From NCBI RefSeq assembly GCF_025996515.1, contig NZ_BLRH01000060.1, positions 558,001 to 622,000 on the forward strand: a stretch of 64,000 bases of DNA, written 5' to 3'. The stretch comes from Rhizohabitans arisaemae (lineage in GTDB: Bacteria; Actinomycetota; Actinomycetes; Streptosporangiales; Streptosporangiaceae). Numbering within the stretch: position 1 is the first letter of the stretch; each line of letters begins with the position of its first letter. Made by a program: the position numbers and the translations under genes. The notes under the pieces are model-generated. The model was not told the origin of the DNA and did not search any database. It saw only the letters and a program-made list of their open reading frames with translations. Below, in pieces: positions 34,151 to 42,230 of the stretch.

Positions 34151-35887
34151 TCAGCCCGCCACGGTGATGCGGTCGGTCGCGGGCGGGGAGATCGGGGAGT
34201 TCGCGGTGAGGTACGCGGCGAGGGCGTCGATGTCCAGCGGGCCGTTCCACAGGTCGGTGCCCTGGGTGAACACGCTGAACGCGTCTCCGCCGCCGAGGAG
34301 GAAGTTGTTGGCGGCCACCCGGTAGGAGGTGGTGTCGGCGACCGGCACCCCGTCGATCTTGATGTCGGAGACCCGGGAGCCGACCGGCTGGGAACGGTTG
34401 ATCGTGTAGCGGAGGGAGGACGACGGCGACAGGATGCGCTCCAGGATCGTCCCGGTGGGCTGCGGCTGGAACTGCTGTTCGAGCAGTGCGTCGAGCTGGG
34501 CACCGGTCATGGTGACCACGCCCATGAGGTTGTTGAACGGCTGGACGGTGAACGCCTCGCCGTACGTCACGACCCCGTCGCCCTCGCTTCCGCTCTGCGC
34601 GTGGTTCAGGTCGGACCGTACCCCGCCGGGGTTCATCAGCGCGATGACCGCGTTGCCGCCGGTCCTGGTCGAGGCGAGCTGGGCGTCCGCGATCAGGTTG
34701 CCGAGCGCCGACTCGCCGGAGGGCGCCTGGCTGCGGCGGATGTCCGCGGTGATGTTACCGATCGGACGGTTGGCCACCGGGGCCACCCGGTCCTTCCAGG
34801 TCTGCACAAACGCCGAAATTTCGGCATCTGGGGTGATGGTTCGGGTCACCACGTGGTTGTCGGCGCGGACCGAGGATCGGACCACGTCCCGGGTCCGCTT
34901 GTCGACCAGCAGATCCACCTGGGTGATGACCCGGCCGAACGAGGAGCCCTGGCTGTAGATCCGGTCGTTGCCCTTGGGGTCCTTGACCGTGCAGATGTAG
35001 GCCTGGTGGGAGTGGCCCTCAAGCACGAGGTCGATCTCGGCGTCGGACTGGGTGGCGATCCGGTAGCCGGCGCTCGGCTGGGCCGAGCAGGCGTCCGGGC
35101 TCTGTCCCGCGTGGACCTGGTCACCCTCGTGCACGAGGACGACCTGGGCCTTCACCCCGAGCAGACGCAGCACCTTGGAGGCCTTGTTGACCGCCTCCAC
35201 CTCGTCGATGAACTTGATGTCCTTGATGCCGTCGGAGGTGACGATCGTCGGGGTGGTCTTGGTGACCGCGCCGATGAACGCGACGTTGACGCCGTTGACC
35301 TTGCGGACCGTGAACGGGGGGATCGCCGGGAGGTTGTACTTCTTCAGCAGCACGTTCGCGCCGACGTAGTCGAACCCGGCCCCCTTCCAGGGCCCGGCGG
35401 GCGAACAGCCGTCGACCGGGTGGCAGCCGCCCTTCATGATGCGGAGCAGCTCCCGGTAGCCCTCGTCGAACTCGTGGTTGCCGACCGCGGACGCGGTGAC
35501 GCCGATCTTGTCGAGGAACTCGACGCTCGGTTCGTCGTGGTAGGCGGCCGAGATCAGCGGCGTTCCGCCGATCATGTCCCCCTGCGCCACGGTGAGGGTG
35601 TTCTCGTCGCGCAGCGCCTTCAGGTGTGCGGCGATGTAGGCCGCGCCACCTGCCTCGACGGTCGCGCCGGCCTCGTTCACGATGCGGCCGGATGATCCGG
35701 TGGGCGGTTCCAGGTTGCCGTGGAAGTCGTTGAGTGCGAGCAGCCGTACCGGCACCGTCTGGGGTGTCGAGTGACCGCTTGTCGCGGCGTCGGGGCCCGC
35801 CGCGGTGGCGGGGACGGTCGCGAGCGCGAGCCCAGAGGCGGCCAACGCGGTGGCGAGGACCACCCGAGTGAGGGATCGAGACGTCAT
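34151..35887 (-). CDS. secreted 5'-nucleotidase / metallophosphatase
   Basis: A 578-residue exported enzyme of the UshA/5'-nucleotidase family. The signal peptide is residues 1-29 (VVLATALAASGLALATVPA). The N-terminal metallophosphatase domain shows the metal motifs LNDFHGNLE, GDMIGG, GNHEFD and LEGHSH; the C-terminal nucleotide-binding domain shows NPGGVRSDL and GGGDAF. It should dephosphorylate extracellular nucleotides. It starts at an ATG next to an AT-rich divergent region shared with mshD, and has its own terminator. The nearby PiT/DUF47 genes fit phosphate recovery. Confidence 0.93.
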   Translation of the reverse strand: MTSRSLTRVVLATALAASGLALATVPATAAGPDAATSGHSTPQTVPVRLLALNDFHGNLEPPTGSSGRIVNEAGATVEAGGAAYIAAHLKALRDENTLTVAQGDMIGGTPLISAAYHDEPSVEFLDKIGVTASAVGNHEFDEGYRELLRIMKGGCHPVDGCSPAGPWKGAGFDYVGANVLLKKYNLPAIPPFTVRKVNGVNVAFIGAVTKTTPTIVTSDGIKDIKFIDEVEAVNKASKVLRLLGVKAQVVLVHEGDQVHAGQSPDACSAQPSAGYRIATQSDAEIDLVLEGHSHQAYICTVKDPKGNDRIYSQGSSFGRVITQVDLLVDKRTRDVVRSSVRADNHVVTRTITPDAEISAFVQTWKDRVAPVANRPIGNITADIRRSQAPSGESALGNLIADAQLASTRTGGNAVIALMNPGGVRSDLNHAQSGSEGDGVVTYGEAFTVQPFNNLMGVVTMTGAQLDALLEQQFQPQPTGTILERILSPSSSLRYTINRSQPVGSRVSDIKIDGVPVADTTSYRVAANNFLLGGGDAFSVFTQGTDLWNGPLDIDALAAYLTANSPISPPATDRITVAG

Positions 35888-36022
35888 GACCTACGACCCT
35901 AGACGGCAGGTTCAGGTGTGAAATGTCATATAGACAACGATTAATTGGTGATGGAACTGGCGTTCTTTGCCTAAGTTGCCCCCTTGTCATGATCGAGAAC
36001 CCTGGGAGACTTAACTAGTCCT
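35888..36022. promoter_or_regulatory. divergent promoter region, nucleotidase/mshD
   Basis: A 135-base stretch clearly richer in A and T than its surroundings, between two divergent starts. It contains TCATATAGAC and GATTAATTGG, which could serve as -10 boxes for the minus-strand and plus-strand genes. No clear operator palindrome is seen. Assignment of the exact boxes is a guess. Confidence 0.4.
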
Positions 36023-36928
36023 GTGCGAACAGTGACCAGAGAACGCCTGAACCCGGCCGAGACCGCCGAAGTCCTCGCCCTCGTCGACGCGGCGACCGCC
36101 GCCGACGGGGTCCGGCCCCTCAACGAACACGTCATGCTCCACCTGAGGTACGGCGGCGACCCCCAGGCGTACGCCGTACTCGCCGTCGACGAGGAGACCG
36201 GCGCCGTCGTGGGGTACGCCCACGTCGACCCCACCGACCCGGTGGAGGGTCCCAGCGGCGAACTGGTCGTCCATCCGGCCCACCGGAGGAAGGGGTACGG
36301 CCGCGGGCTCGCCGGGGCCGTCCTGGAGCTCACCGGGGGACGACTCCGGCTCTGGGCCCACGGCCGGCACGACGGCGCGGAACGCCTCGCCGCCGGACTG
36401 GGCTTCGCCAAGATCCGGACCCTGCACCAGATGCGGCGCTCGCTCTTCGCCGACCTGCCCGAGCCGGTGTTCCCGGACGGGGTACGGCTGCGTGTCTTCC
36501 GGCCCGGGGCCGACGAGGAGCCCTGGCTCCGGCTCAACGCCAAGGCCTTCGCCACCCACCCCGAGCAGGGCGCCTGGACCTCGGCCGACCTGGGGAGACG
36601 GGAGGGGGAGCCCTGGTTCGACCCGGCCGGGTTCTTCCTCGCCGAGCGGGACGGACGACTCGTCGGCTTCCACTGGACCAAGATCCACGGGGCGGAGGGC
36701 GAGCATGGGCACGAGCCGATCGGCGAGGTCTACGTCGTCGGCGTGGACCCGGACGAGCAAGGCGGCGGGCTCGGTCGCGCCCTCACCCTCGCCGGCCTGG
36801 CCCACCTGCGTTCCCGCGGGCTCGGGCAGGTGCTGCTCTACGTCGACGAGGAGAACGGGGCGGCCGTCCGGCTCTACGAGTCGCTGGGGTTCGCCGTGTG
36901 GGACACCGACGTCATGTACCGCCGTTAG
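36023..36928 (+). CDS. mshD: mycothiol synthase
   Basis: A 301-residue protein made of two GNAT acetyltransferase domains, the layout of MshD, which transfers acetate to Cys-GlcN-Ins in the last step of mycothiol synthesis. The acetyl-CoA loop of the C-terminal (active) domain is seen as DPDEQGGGLGRALTLAGL. The N-terminal domain has HPAHRRKGYGRGLAGAV. Mycothiol is specific to actinobacteria. The start is a GTG; the ribosome binding site is weak. Confidence 0.93.
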   Translation: MRTVTRERLNPAETAEVLALVDAATAADGVRPLNEHVMLHLRYGGDPQAYAVLAVDEETGAVVGYAHVDPTDPVEGPSGELVVHPAHRRKGYGRGLAGAVLELTGGRLRLWAHGRHDGAERLAAGLGFAKIRTLHQMRRSLFADLPEPVFPDGVRLRVFRPGADEEPWLRLNAKAFATHPEQGAWTSADLGRREGEPWFDPAGFFLAERDGRLVGFHWTKIHGAEGEHGHEPIGEVYVVGVDPDEQGGGLGRALTLAGLAHLRSRGLGQVLLYVDEENGAAVRLYESLGFAVWDTDVMYRR

Positions 36929-36931
36929 ACG

Positions 36932-37615
36932 TCACGAGGTCGCGGATCCGCCCGGCTTGCGCTTGGCGTAGACATCGACGTATTCCTGGCCGGAGATTTT
37001 CTGCAGGGCGTTCATCACCTCATCGGTGAGCCGCCGTTCCGTCGCCGGATCCCCGGCCTGCCCCCGGTGGGCGGAGAAGTCCAAAGGCTCCCCGATCCGC
37101 ACCCGGGCGCGCCTGATCTTCGGCAGGATTCTGCCGGGCGGCTGGATCTCATGCGTGTTCAACATCGCCACGGGAATCACCGGGGCACCCGTCCGCAGCG
37201 CGAGCCGGACCACCCCGGTCTTCCCCCGGTGCAGACGCCCGTCCGGTGACCGGGTGCCCTCCGGGTAGAGGCAGAACAACCGGCCTTTCTCGATTACCCG
37301 CCCGGCGATGTCCAGCGAGGTCGTCGCCGCTTTTCCGCCGGAACGGTCCACCGGGATCGCGCCCGCCTCCCCCACGACCCTGCCGAAAAGAAAACCCAGC
37401 ACGCCCTTTCCGGTGAAGTACTCAAGCTTGGCGAGATAATAGATCCGCCGCTTGACGACAAGCGAGAGGAATACCGGGTCGTAGACGGAAAGGTGGTTTC
37501 CGGCGAGGATGGCCGGACCCTCCTCGGGGATATGGTGCAGGCCTTCCGCCTTCGGCCGGAAGACAAGCCGGGCGACGGGCCCGATGAAAACATATTTGAG
37601 CAACCAATAGACCAT
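36932..37615 (-). CDS. 1-acyl-sn-glycerol-3-phosphate acyltransferase (PlsC family)
   Basis: A 227-residue membrane-associated acyltransferase. The catalytic motif NHLSVYD (the HxxxxD box) and the substrate motif PEGTRS are both present. An N-terminal hydrophobic segment (MVYWLLKYVFIGPVARLVF) anchors it. It likely makes phosphatidic acid, though related actinobacterial enzymes acylate other acceptors. It is convergent with mshD (3 bases between stops). Confidence 0.9.
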   Translation of the reverse strand: MVYWLLKYVFIGPVARLVFRPKAEGLHHIPEEGPAILAGNHLSVYDPVFLSLVVKRRIYYLAKLEYFTGKGVLGFLFGRVVGEAGAIPVDRSGGKAATTSLDIAGRVIEKGRLFCLYPEGTRSPDGRLHRGKTGVVRLALRTGAPVIPVAMLNTHEIQPPGRILPKIRRARVRIGEPLDFSAHRGQAGDPATERRLTDEVMNALQKISGQEYVDVYAKRKPGGSATS

Positions 37616-37908
37616 TGGATTTCCCCTCGGATCACGCCCGGTTCATCCTATGACCTACTCCTGCGAACCCGGCGTCACCGCGACGTTCATCCGGCCGGGA
37701 CACCGCCTGTTCTCCGTACGGCCGTGGAGCCTGTTCACCGTACGGCCGTGGAGCGCTCGAGCTCGACGCGGTGCCGCGGCGCCGCATGGGCGTCCTACGG
37801 CCCTGGGCGGCCGGGGCTTGGCCCCGTACGGCTGGGATGCCAAAGGGGCCGCGATCGGCGCCGTAGCGGCCGTACAGAAGGGAAATGTAGTGACTTGGGA
37901 GCACCGCG
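37616..37908. other. non-coding stretch with short direct repeats
   Basis: No convincing gene. CCGTACGGCCGTGGAGC occurs twice, starting near 37717 and 37738. The rest is ordinary GC-rich sequence upstream of the PlsC gene and downstream of the PiT gene. Confidence 0.4.
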
Positions 37909-37944
37909 CCTGGTGGACCTCCCGTGCAGAGACGATCCACCAGG
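37909..37944 (-). terminator. hairpin after the PiT transporter gene
   Basis: CCTGGTGGA at 37909-37917 pairs with TCCACCAGG at 37936-37944. It lies just past the stop of the phosphate transporter on the minus strand. No strong T-run follows, so it is a weak terminator or an RNA-stabilising hairpin. Confidence 0.5.
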
Positions 37945-37954
37945 GGTTCGATGG

Positions 37955-38959
37955 TTACTCGAGGATCCAGCTGAGGATGTAGTAGGTGACGGCGGCCACC
38001 AGCGCCGCGGCGGGGATGGTGAAGATCCAGGCTGTCACGATGTTGCCGGCCACGCCCCAGCGAACGGCGGAGAGGCGCTTGGTGGCGCCGACGCCCATGA
38101 TCGCGCTGGTGATCGTGTGAGTGGTGGAGATGGGAGCGCCGAGGCCGATCGCGGCCCCGTACAGAACGGTGGAAGCCGCCGTTTCCGCCGCGAATCCCTG
38201 AGGTGGGTCCAGGTGGATGATCCTGCGCCCGAGTGTTCGCATGATGCGCCAGCCTCCGGCGTACGTCCCCAAGGAGATCGCACCGGCGGCGGCGAGGATG
38301 ACCCACTGCGGAATGGGATCATCTGCTTTTACATACCCCGTGGTGAAAAGTGCGAGAAAGATAACCCCCATGGTCTTCTGGGCGTCCTGGAGGCCGTGGC
38401 CCAGCGCCATCGCGGCCGCTGATGCGGTCTGCGCGTAGCGGAAGCCGCGGTTGGCCTTACCGGGATTGGCCCGACGGAAGATCCAGTAAATAGCCACCAT
38501 GATGGCTCCGGCCAGGAGGAACCCGACGAGCGGCGAGAGGATCATCGGGATGACGACCTTCTCGAAGACGCCGACCCACTTGACCGCGTCGACCCCCGCC
38601 GAGGCGATGGCCGCGCCGACCAGTCCCCCGATCAAGGCGTGGGAGCTGGACGAGGGGAGCCCGTAGTACCAAGTGATCATGTTCCAGGTGATCGCGCCGA
38701 CCAGACCCGCGGAAACCACGATGAGACCGTGGACGCCCGCCGGAGTGTCGATGATGCCCTTCCCCACCGTCTGCGCCACCTGGGTGCCCAGATGGGCGCC
38801 GAGGAAGTTCATCACCGCCGCCATCAGCAGCGCGATCTGAGGGGTAAGGGCACGCGTCGACACCGAGGTCGCGATCGCGTTCGCCGCGTCGTGAAAGCCG
38901 TTGGTGTAGTCAAAGATCAGCGCCACGACGACGACGCCGATCAAGATGGCAAGCTCCAA
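37955..38959 (-). CDS. low-affinity inorganic phosphate transporter (PiT)
   Basis: A 334-residue polytopic membrane protein of the PiT family. The family signature FDYTNGFHDAANAIA opens the protein, and the inverted repeat partner (GAPISTTHT) is near the C-terminus. It should take up metal-phosphate complexes by proton symport. It starts at a TTG just after the DUF47 stop (TAA, one base apart) and uses AAGGAA inside that gene as ribosome binding site, so translation is coupled. Confidence 0.92.
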   Translation of the reverse strand: MELAILIGVVVVALIFDYTNGFHDAANAIATSVSTRALTPQIALLMAAVMNFLGAHLGTQVAQTVGKGIIDTPAGVHGLIVVSAGLVGAITWNMITWYYGLPSSSSHALIGGLVGAAIASAGVDAVKWVGVFEKVVIPMILSPLVGFLLAGAIMVAIYWIFRRANPGKANRGFRYAQTASAAAMALGHGLQDAQKTMGVIFLALFTTGYVKADDPIPQWVILAAAGAISLGTYAGGWRIMRTLGRRIIHLDPPQGFAAETAASTVLYGAAIGLGAPISTTHTITSAIMGVGATKRLSAVRWGVAGNIVTAWIFTIPAAALVAAVTYYILSWILE

Positions 38960-38960
38960 G

Positions 38961-39578
38961 TTAGCTTTCCTTGACCGCTATCGACTCGATGGTGTTCGCC
39001 ACGTGCTCAAAGGCGTCCGCGGCGTGCTCCAGCGCGTCGATGACCTCTTTCATCTTGAGCACCATGAGCGCGTCGTACTCTCCGCTGAAGAGCCGTGCGA
39101 GCAGCCGCCGGTAGACCTGGTCGGCTTGGTTCTCCAGACGGTTGATCTCGACCCAGTACTCCTTGAGATTCTTCATGGACCGCAGACGGGGCATGGCCGC
39201 CGCGGTCAGTTCGGCGGCACGCTCAAGGACCTCCACCTGACGCACCACTTCCTTGGGAAGCTGGTCGACCTGGTAGAGCACGATCAGGTCGGCCGCCTCC
39301 TCCATGAAGTCCATGACGTCATCGAGGTTGGAGGCCAGTCGGTAGATATCCTCACGGTCAAACGGCGTGACGAAGCTCTCATTGAGACGATGCATGATCG
39401 CATGGGTGCGTTCATCGCCGGCGTGTTCGCAGGCGCGCATCTTCTCCGCCAGGCCTTCGCGGTCCGCACCGTCGCTGATGATCTCCACCAGCAGCCGAGC
39501 GGCGGTCACGAGGTTGTTGCCGGTCTCGGCGAACAACTCGTAGTAGCTGTCCTCACGTGGGGTGAGACGCAGACGCAC
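38961..39578 (-). CDS. DUF47/PhoU-like partner of the phosphate transporter
   Basis: A 205-residue all-helical PhoU-like protein (DUF47, YkaA family). The conserved acidic helix EHAGDERTHAIMHRLNESFV binds metal in relatives. DUF47 genes are nearly always cotranscribed with PiT transporters and modulate them. GTG start with CTGGAG ahead. It is the first gene of the two-gene unit. Confidence 0.9.
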   Translation of the reverse strand: MRLRLTPREDSYYELFAETGNNLVTAARLLVEIISDGADREGLAEKMRACEHAGDERTHAIMHRLNESFVTPFDREDIYRLASNLDDVMDFMEEAADLIVLYQVDQLPKEVVRQVEVLERAAELTAAAMPRLRSMKNLKEYWVEINRLENQADQVYRRLLARLFSGEYDALMVLKMKEVIDALEHAADAFEHVANTIESIAVKES

Positions 39579-39877
39579 GTCGATCTCCAGATGTGCGGGG
39601 ACTGTCCGCAGAGGATGCTACGGGTAACCAGCAGAAATGCGAACTTCGGTACCTACACCCCTGCGTGTCGCCTACTGCTCACCACACGCATGCCCCGTTT
39701 TTCCACGGAGATACCTGAGAGTCGGCTGACTTGCCGAGGACTTAACATGATCTTGACAAACTCAACACGCGAGTCCAGAGCCGCCGGGGTGTTCCGGAGC
39801 CTCGTCGCTGGCCGGGCGACCGCCGGCGGTTCTCCCACCTTGACTGCCCGCAGCCAAGGGACCGGCAGTCATTTGAT
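39579..39877. other. non-coding stretch upstream of the phosphate genes
   Basis: About 300 bases without a convincing gene. It must contain the promoter for the DUF47-PiT unit on the minus strand. I looked for a PhoP box (repeats of GTTCA type) and found none that I would defend. Confidence 0.35.
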
Positions 39878-39907
39878 GTGATATATGCGCCATGTGGCAT
39901 ATATCAC
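39878..39907. promoter_or_regulatory. perfect AT-rich palindrome, likely operator
   Basis: GTGATATATGC at 39878-39888 pairs exactly with GCATATATCAC at 39897-39907, with an 8-base spacer. AT-rich perfect symmetry is striking in a roughly 70 percent GC genome. It is about 115 bases upstream of the first of three paralogous secreted-protein genes. An operator for a dimeric repressor is more likely than a terminator, since no T-run follows. Confidence 0.6.
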
Positions 39908-40021
39908 GTTCTTAGGTGATCACCCGTCGAGCCCGTCACGGCCATTCGCCGACCACAATTTCACTGAATGAGATGGATTCGTGACATCAACGGGTCTGAT
40001 AGTTCGGAAAGATCAATATGT

Positions 40022-40855
40022 ATGAAGCGTTGGATTACGATCACGGCGGCGGCCGTGCTGGTCCCCCTCGGCGGCACCGCCTACGCGGCGCCGCCCGCAC
40101 CGAAACCCGCGGCCTCGGTCACCGCGACCCCCGCCCCGGTGGCGGCGCTTGACGCGCAGTTCGCCAAGAGCGCCGGAGTACGATTCAGCGAGACCGTGAC
40201 CTCGGGCTTCGCCACGAAGCGGGGCCTCAAGTCGCAGGCGGTCTACAAAGCGAGCGGCGTGGTCGGGCTGACCAAGACGGGGGTCTCCGCCTCCGACTCG
40301 ACCCTGGCGTTCGACATTCCGGGGAGTGGCAAGACCACCTTCCGGACCATCCTGGTCGACGGCACCGCGTACCTGCGGGGCAGCCTCTTCGCCGAACTGC
40401 TCCCCACGAATGTGGAATGGGTGAGCACGCCCGTCGAGGGACTCTCGGTAAACCTCTGGAGCAACAGCGCGGTTGACCTTCTCGCTCCGGGGACGCTCAA
40501 GAGCCTGCTCGCCAAGGCCAAGTTCGACAAGAAGACGAGCAGCTACAGCGGCACCATCCCGCTCGGCAAGGCCCTGTCTCCGCAGGCCAACCTCCCCCTC
40601 ACCAAATCGGTCCTCTCCACGACGAAAATCGACTGGAAGCTCTGGGTTGGGAAGGACCACCTGCCCAAGCGTCTGAAGACCTCGATGACGCTGATCGTCG
40701 ATAAGAAGCTCGGCAACCTGGTGAACACCAGCGACATCCACTTCCGGGGCTGGGGCACCCCGGTCAGCATCACCGCTCCCCCCGCGCACCTGGTCTCCTC
40801 CATCGACGACCTGGCGGAGCTCCCGCTTCCCCCAGGCCCGCTCGACAGGCTCTGA
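40022..40855 (+). CDS. secreted protein, LolA-like fold suspected, paralog 1 of 3
   Basis: A 277-residue exported protein. The signal peptide ends around AYAAPP, with no lipobox cysteine, so the mature protein is probably released. Segments shared with the two neighbours are AGVRF, VDGTAYLRG, AKAKFDKKTSSYSGT, WKLWVGKDHLPKR and WGTPVSITAPPAHLV. The order (DG-x-x-Y, W-V, L-x-x-L-L-x-K, LP-x-R) is that of actinomycete LppX/LprG-type LolA-like proteins, which bind lipids. This is a fold guess, not an identification. ATG at 40022 gives MKRWITITAAAVLVPLG. Confidence 0.75.
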   Translation: MKRWITITAAAVLVPLGGTAYAAPPAPKPAASVTATPAPVAALDAQFAKSAGVRFSETVTSGFATKRGLKSQAVYKASGVVGLTKTGVSASDSTLAFDIPGSGKTTFRTILVDGTAYLRGSLFAELLPTNVEWVSTPVEGLSVNLWSNSAVDLLAPGTLKSLLAKAKFDKKTSSYSGTIPLGKALSPQANLPLTKSVLSTTKIDWKLWVGKDHLPKRLKTSMTLIVDKKLGNLVNTSDIHFRGWGTPVSITAPPAHLVSSIDDLAELPLPPGPLDRL

Positions 40856-40864
40856 CGTACCGCT

Positions 40865-40898
40865 CCGCCTGCCGTTGTGCAGCGTCGACGGCAGGCGG
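40865..40898 (+). terminator. terminator hairpin after paralog 1
   Basis: CCGCCTGCCGT at 40865-40875 pairs with ACGGCAGGCGG at 40888-40898 right after the stop. A near-identical stem follows paralog 2, supporting duplication of gene plus terminator. Confidence 0.65.
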
Positions 40899-40970
40899 TT
40901 CCCGGTCGGCGAGCCCGCGGGTCCCCTGCGATACCGCGGAGTACATACCGGTCGACACTCCACCAGATCG

Positions 40971-41003
40971 GTGAGATATATGCCTTGTATGACACGTATA
41001 AGG
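40971..41003. promoter_or_regulatory. imperfect palindrome upstream of paralog 2
   Basis: CCTTGTAT at 40983-40990 faces GTATAAGG at 40996-41003 (imperfect). It follows GAGATATATGCC, which shares ATATATGC with the palindrome before paralog 1. A promoter or operator is likely. Confidence 0.35.
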
Positions 41004-41095
41004 CTTAGGCCGACTATCGGCTTCATTGTGATTTTCTTCCTGAATGACATGAATCCGTAATGTCAAGAGGTCCGCCTGCCAGGCAAGATCAAGAT

Positions 41096-41929
41096 ATGAA
41101 GCATTGGATTGCGATCATGGCGGCGGCTGTGCTGATGCCCCTCGGCAATGCCGCCTACGCATCGCCCCCCACCGGCCCACCTGGCCCGGAGCCGGCAGTC
41201 ACCGCGCCCTCGATCGCCCCCCTCATCGCGCTCCAGGAGCGATTTGCCCAAGGCGCCGGGGTCCGGTTCCGCGAAACCGTGACAACCACCGCGAAACCCA
41301 AGCGTGGTGCCGCATCGGCCTCGACCTTGAAGATGAGTGGCGTGGTCAATCTCGGCAGGACCGGGGTCTCCTCCGCCGACGTGACCCTGGCGTCCTACTT
41401 CACCAAGAACGACGCGGTGACGATCCGGACCGTCCTGGTCGGCGGCACCGCGTACTTCGGGGGCAGCGCACTCAACGAGCTCTACATCGGGGACGCGGAA
41501 TGGATAAGCCTTCCCACCAGGCTCATCCCACCCGATTACTGGTCCCAGGGCCCGGTTGTCCTCTTCAGGCCGGAAATGCTGAAAACCCTGCTCGCGAAAG
41601 CCAAGTTCGACAAGGAGTCGAACAGTTTCTCCGGCACCATCGCACTCGGAACCGTGCTGGCACCGGGATCCGCGATCAAGGTCAAGCCTCGAGACTTGAA
41701 GGCCAAGGTCAACTGGAAACTCTGGCTTGGGAAGGACAACCTGCCCAAGCGCCTGACAACCTCGACGACCCTGATCGACGGTACCGGCCGCCTGATCACC
41801 CATGGCGACACCCGGTTCCAAAGCTGGGGCACCTCGATCGACATCACCAAGCCGCCGGCCCACCTGGTTGTCCCCGGAAACGAAAGGGAGGGTCTTCCCC
41901 GACTGTCCATCCCCTTCAGCCGGCCCTGA
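41096..41929 (+). CDS. secreted protein, paralog 2 of 3
   Basis: A 277-residue exported protein with a signal peptide (MKHWIAIMAAAVLMPLGNAA) and the same conserved segments as paralog 1: AGVRFRETV, VGGTAYFGG, AKAKFDKESNSFSGT, WKLWLGKDNLPKR, WGTSIDITKPPAHLV. It has exactly the same length as paralog 1, consistent with tandem duplication. It lacks a lipobox. Its own upstream region of about 160 bases and a terminator suggest separate transcription. Function unknown. Confidence 0.75.
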   Translation: MKHWIAIMAAAVLMPLGNAAYASPPTGPPGPEPAVTAPSIAPLIALQERFAQGAGVRFRETVTTTAKPKRGAASASTLKMSGVVNLGRTGVSSADVTLASYFTKNDAVTIRTVLVGGTAYFGGSALNELYIGDAEWISLPTRLIPPDYWSQGPVVLFRPEMLKTLLAKAKFDKESNSFSGTIALGTVLAPGSAIKVKPRDLKAKVNWKLWLGKDNLPKRLTTSTTLIDGTGRLITHGDTRFQSWGTSIDITKPPAHLVVPGNEREGLPRLSIPFSRP

Positions 41930-41946
41930 CATACCACTTCCCGCTT

Positions 41947-41981
41947 CGCCTGCCGTTCGCGGTCGTTTCCGACGGCAGGCG
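41947..41981 (+). terminator. terminator hairpin after paralog 2
   Basis: CGCCTGCCGT at 41947-41956 pairs with ACGGCAGGCG at 41972-41981, the same stem as after paralog 1. It is followed at once by a copy of the dcd 3' end. Confidence 0.6.
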
Positions 41982-41984
41982 GTG

Positions 41985-42067
41985 TCAGGTCTTGGTCCGA
42001 TGAAAGTTCAGGGAGGACTGCGACGGTGTCGGCCCTCGATGCGGAATCGTACGGATGTGCCACCGGA
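41985..42067 (-). pseudogene. duplicated 3' end of dcd
   Basis: Read on the minus strand, the segment ends RGPTPSQSSLNFHRTKT and stop, closely matching the real dcd ending [17 protein letters not shown] at 43035. Further upstream, PVAHPYDSA corresponds to PVEHPYGSA of dcd, with a deletion that shifts the frame between the two. It is therefore a decayed copy of the dcd tail, trapped between paralogs 2 and 3 when the array expanded. Confidence 0.75.
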
Positions 42068-42092
42068 GGCAGTGGGGATTTCCGATCTTCCA

Positions 42093-42131
42093 GTGATCAG
42101 GGATATACCTTATGCCATGCCCTGATTACTC
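42093..42131. promoter_or_regulatory. inverted repeat upstream of paralog 3
   Basis: AGTGATCAGGG at 42093-42103 faces CCCTGATTACT at 42121-42131 (10 of 11 paired) with ATATACC in the 17-base spacer. It is about 100 bases before the gene, at a similar place to the palindrome of paralog 1, though the sequences differ. Confidence 0.45.
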
Positions 42132-42230
42132 CGTGTCGAGCTTGTATTTCTATGCTCAATCTCCTGGTTGCACAGAACGAGATCTTTTTATGTCCTCGTT
42201 GGTAACATTGGGCAAGCAGCATGATGATTC

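Noticed and set aside
39579-39877. PhoP-type box upstream of the phosphate genes
   Set aside because: I looked for direct repeats of the GTTCA type with 11-base spacing and found no convincing set.
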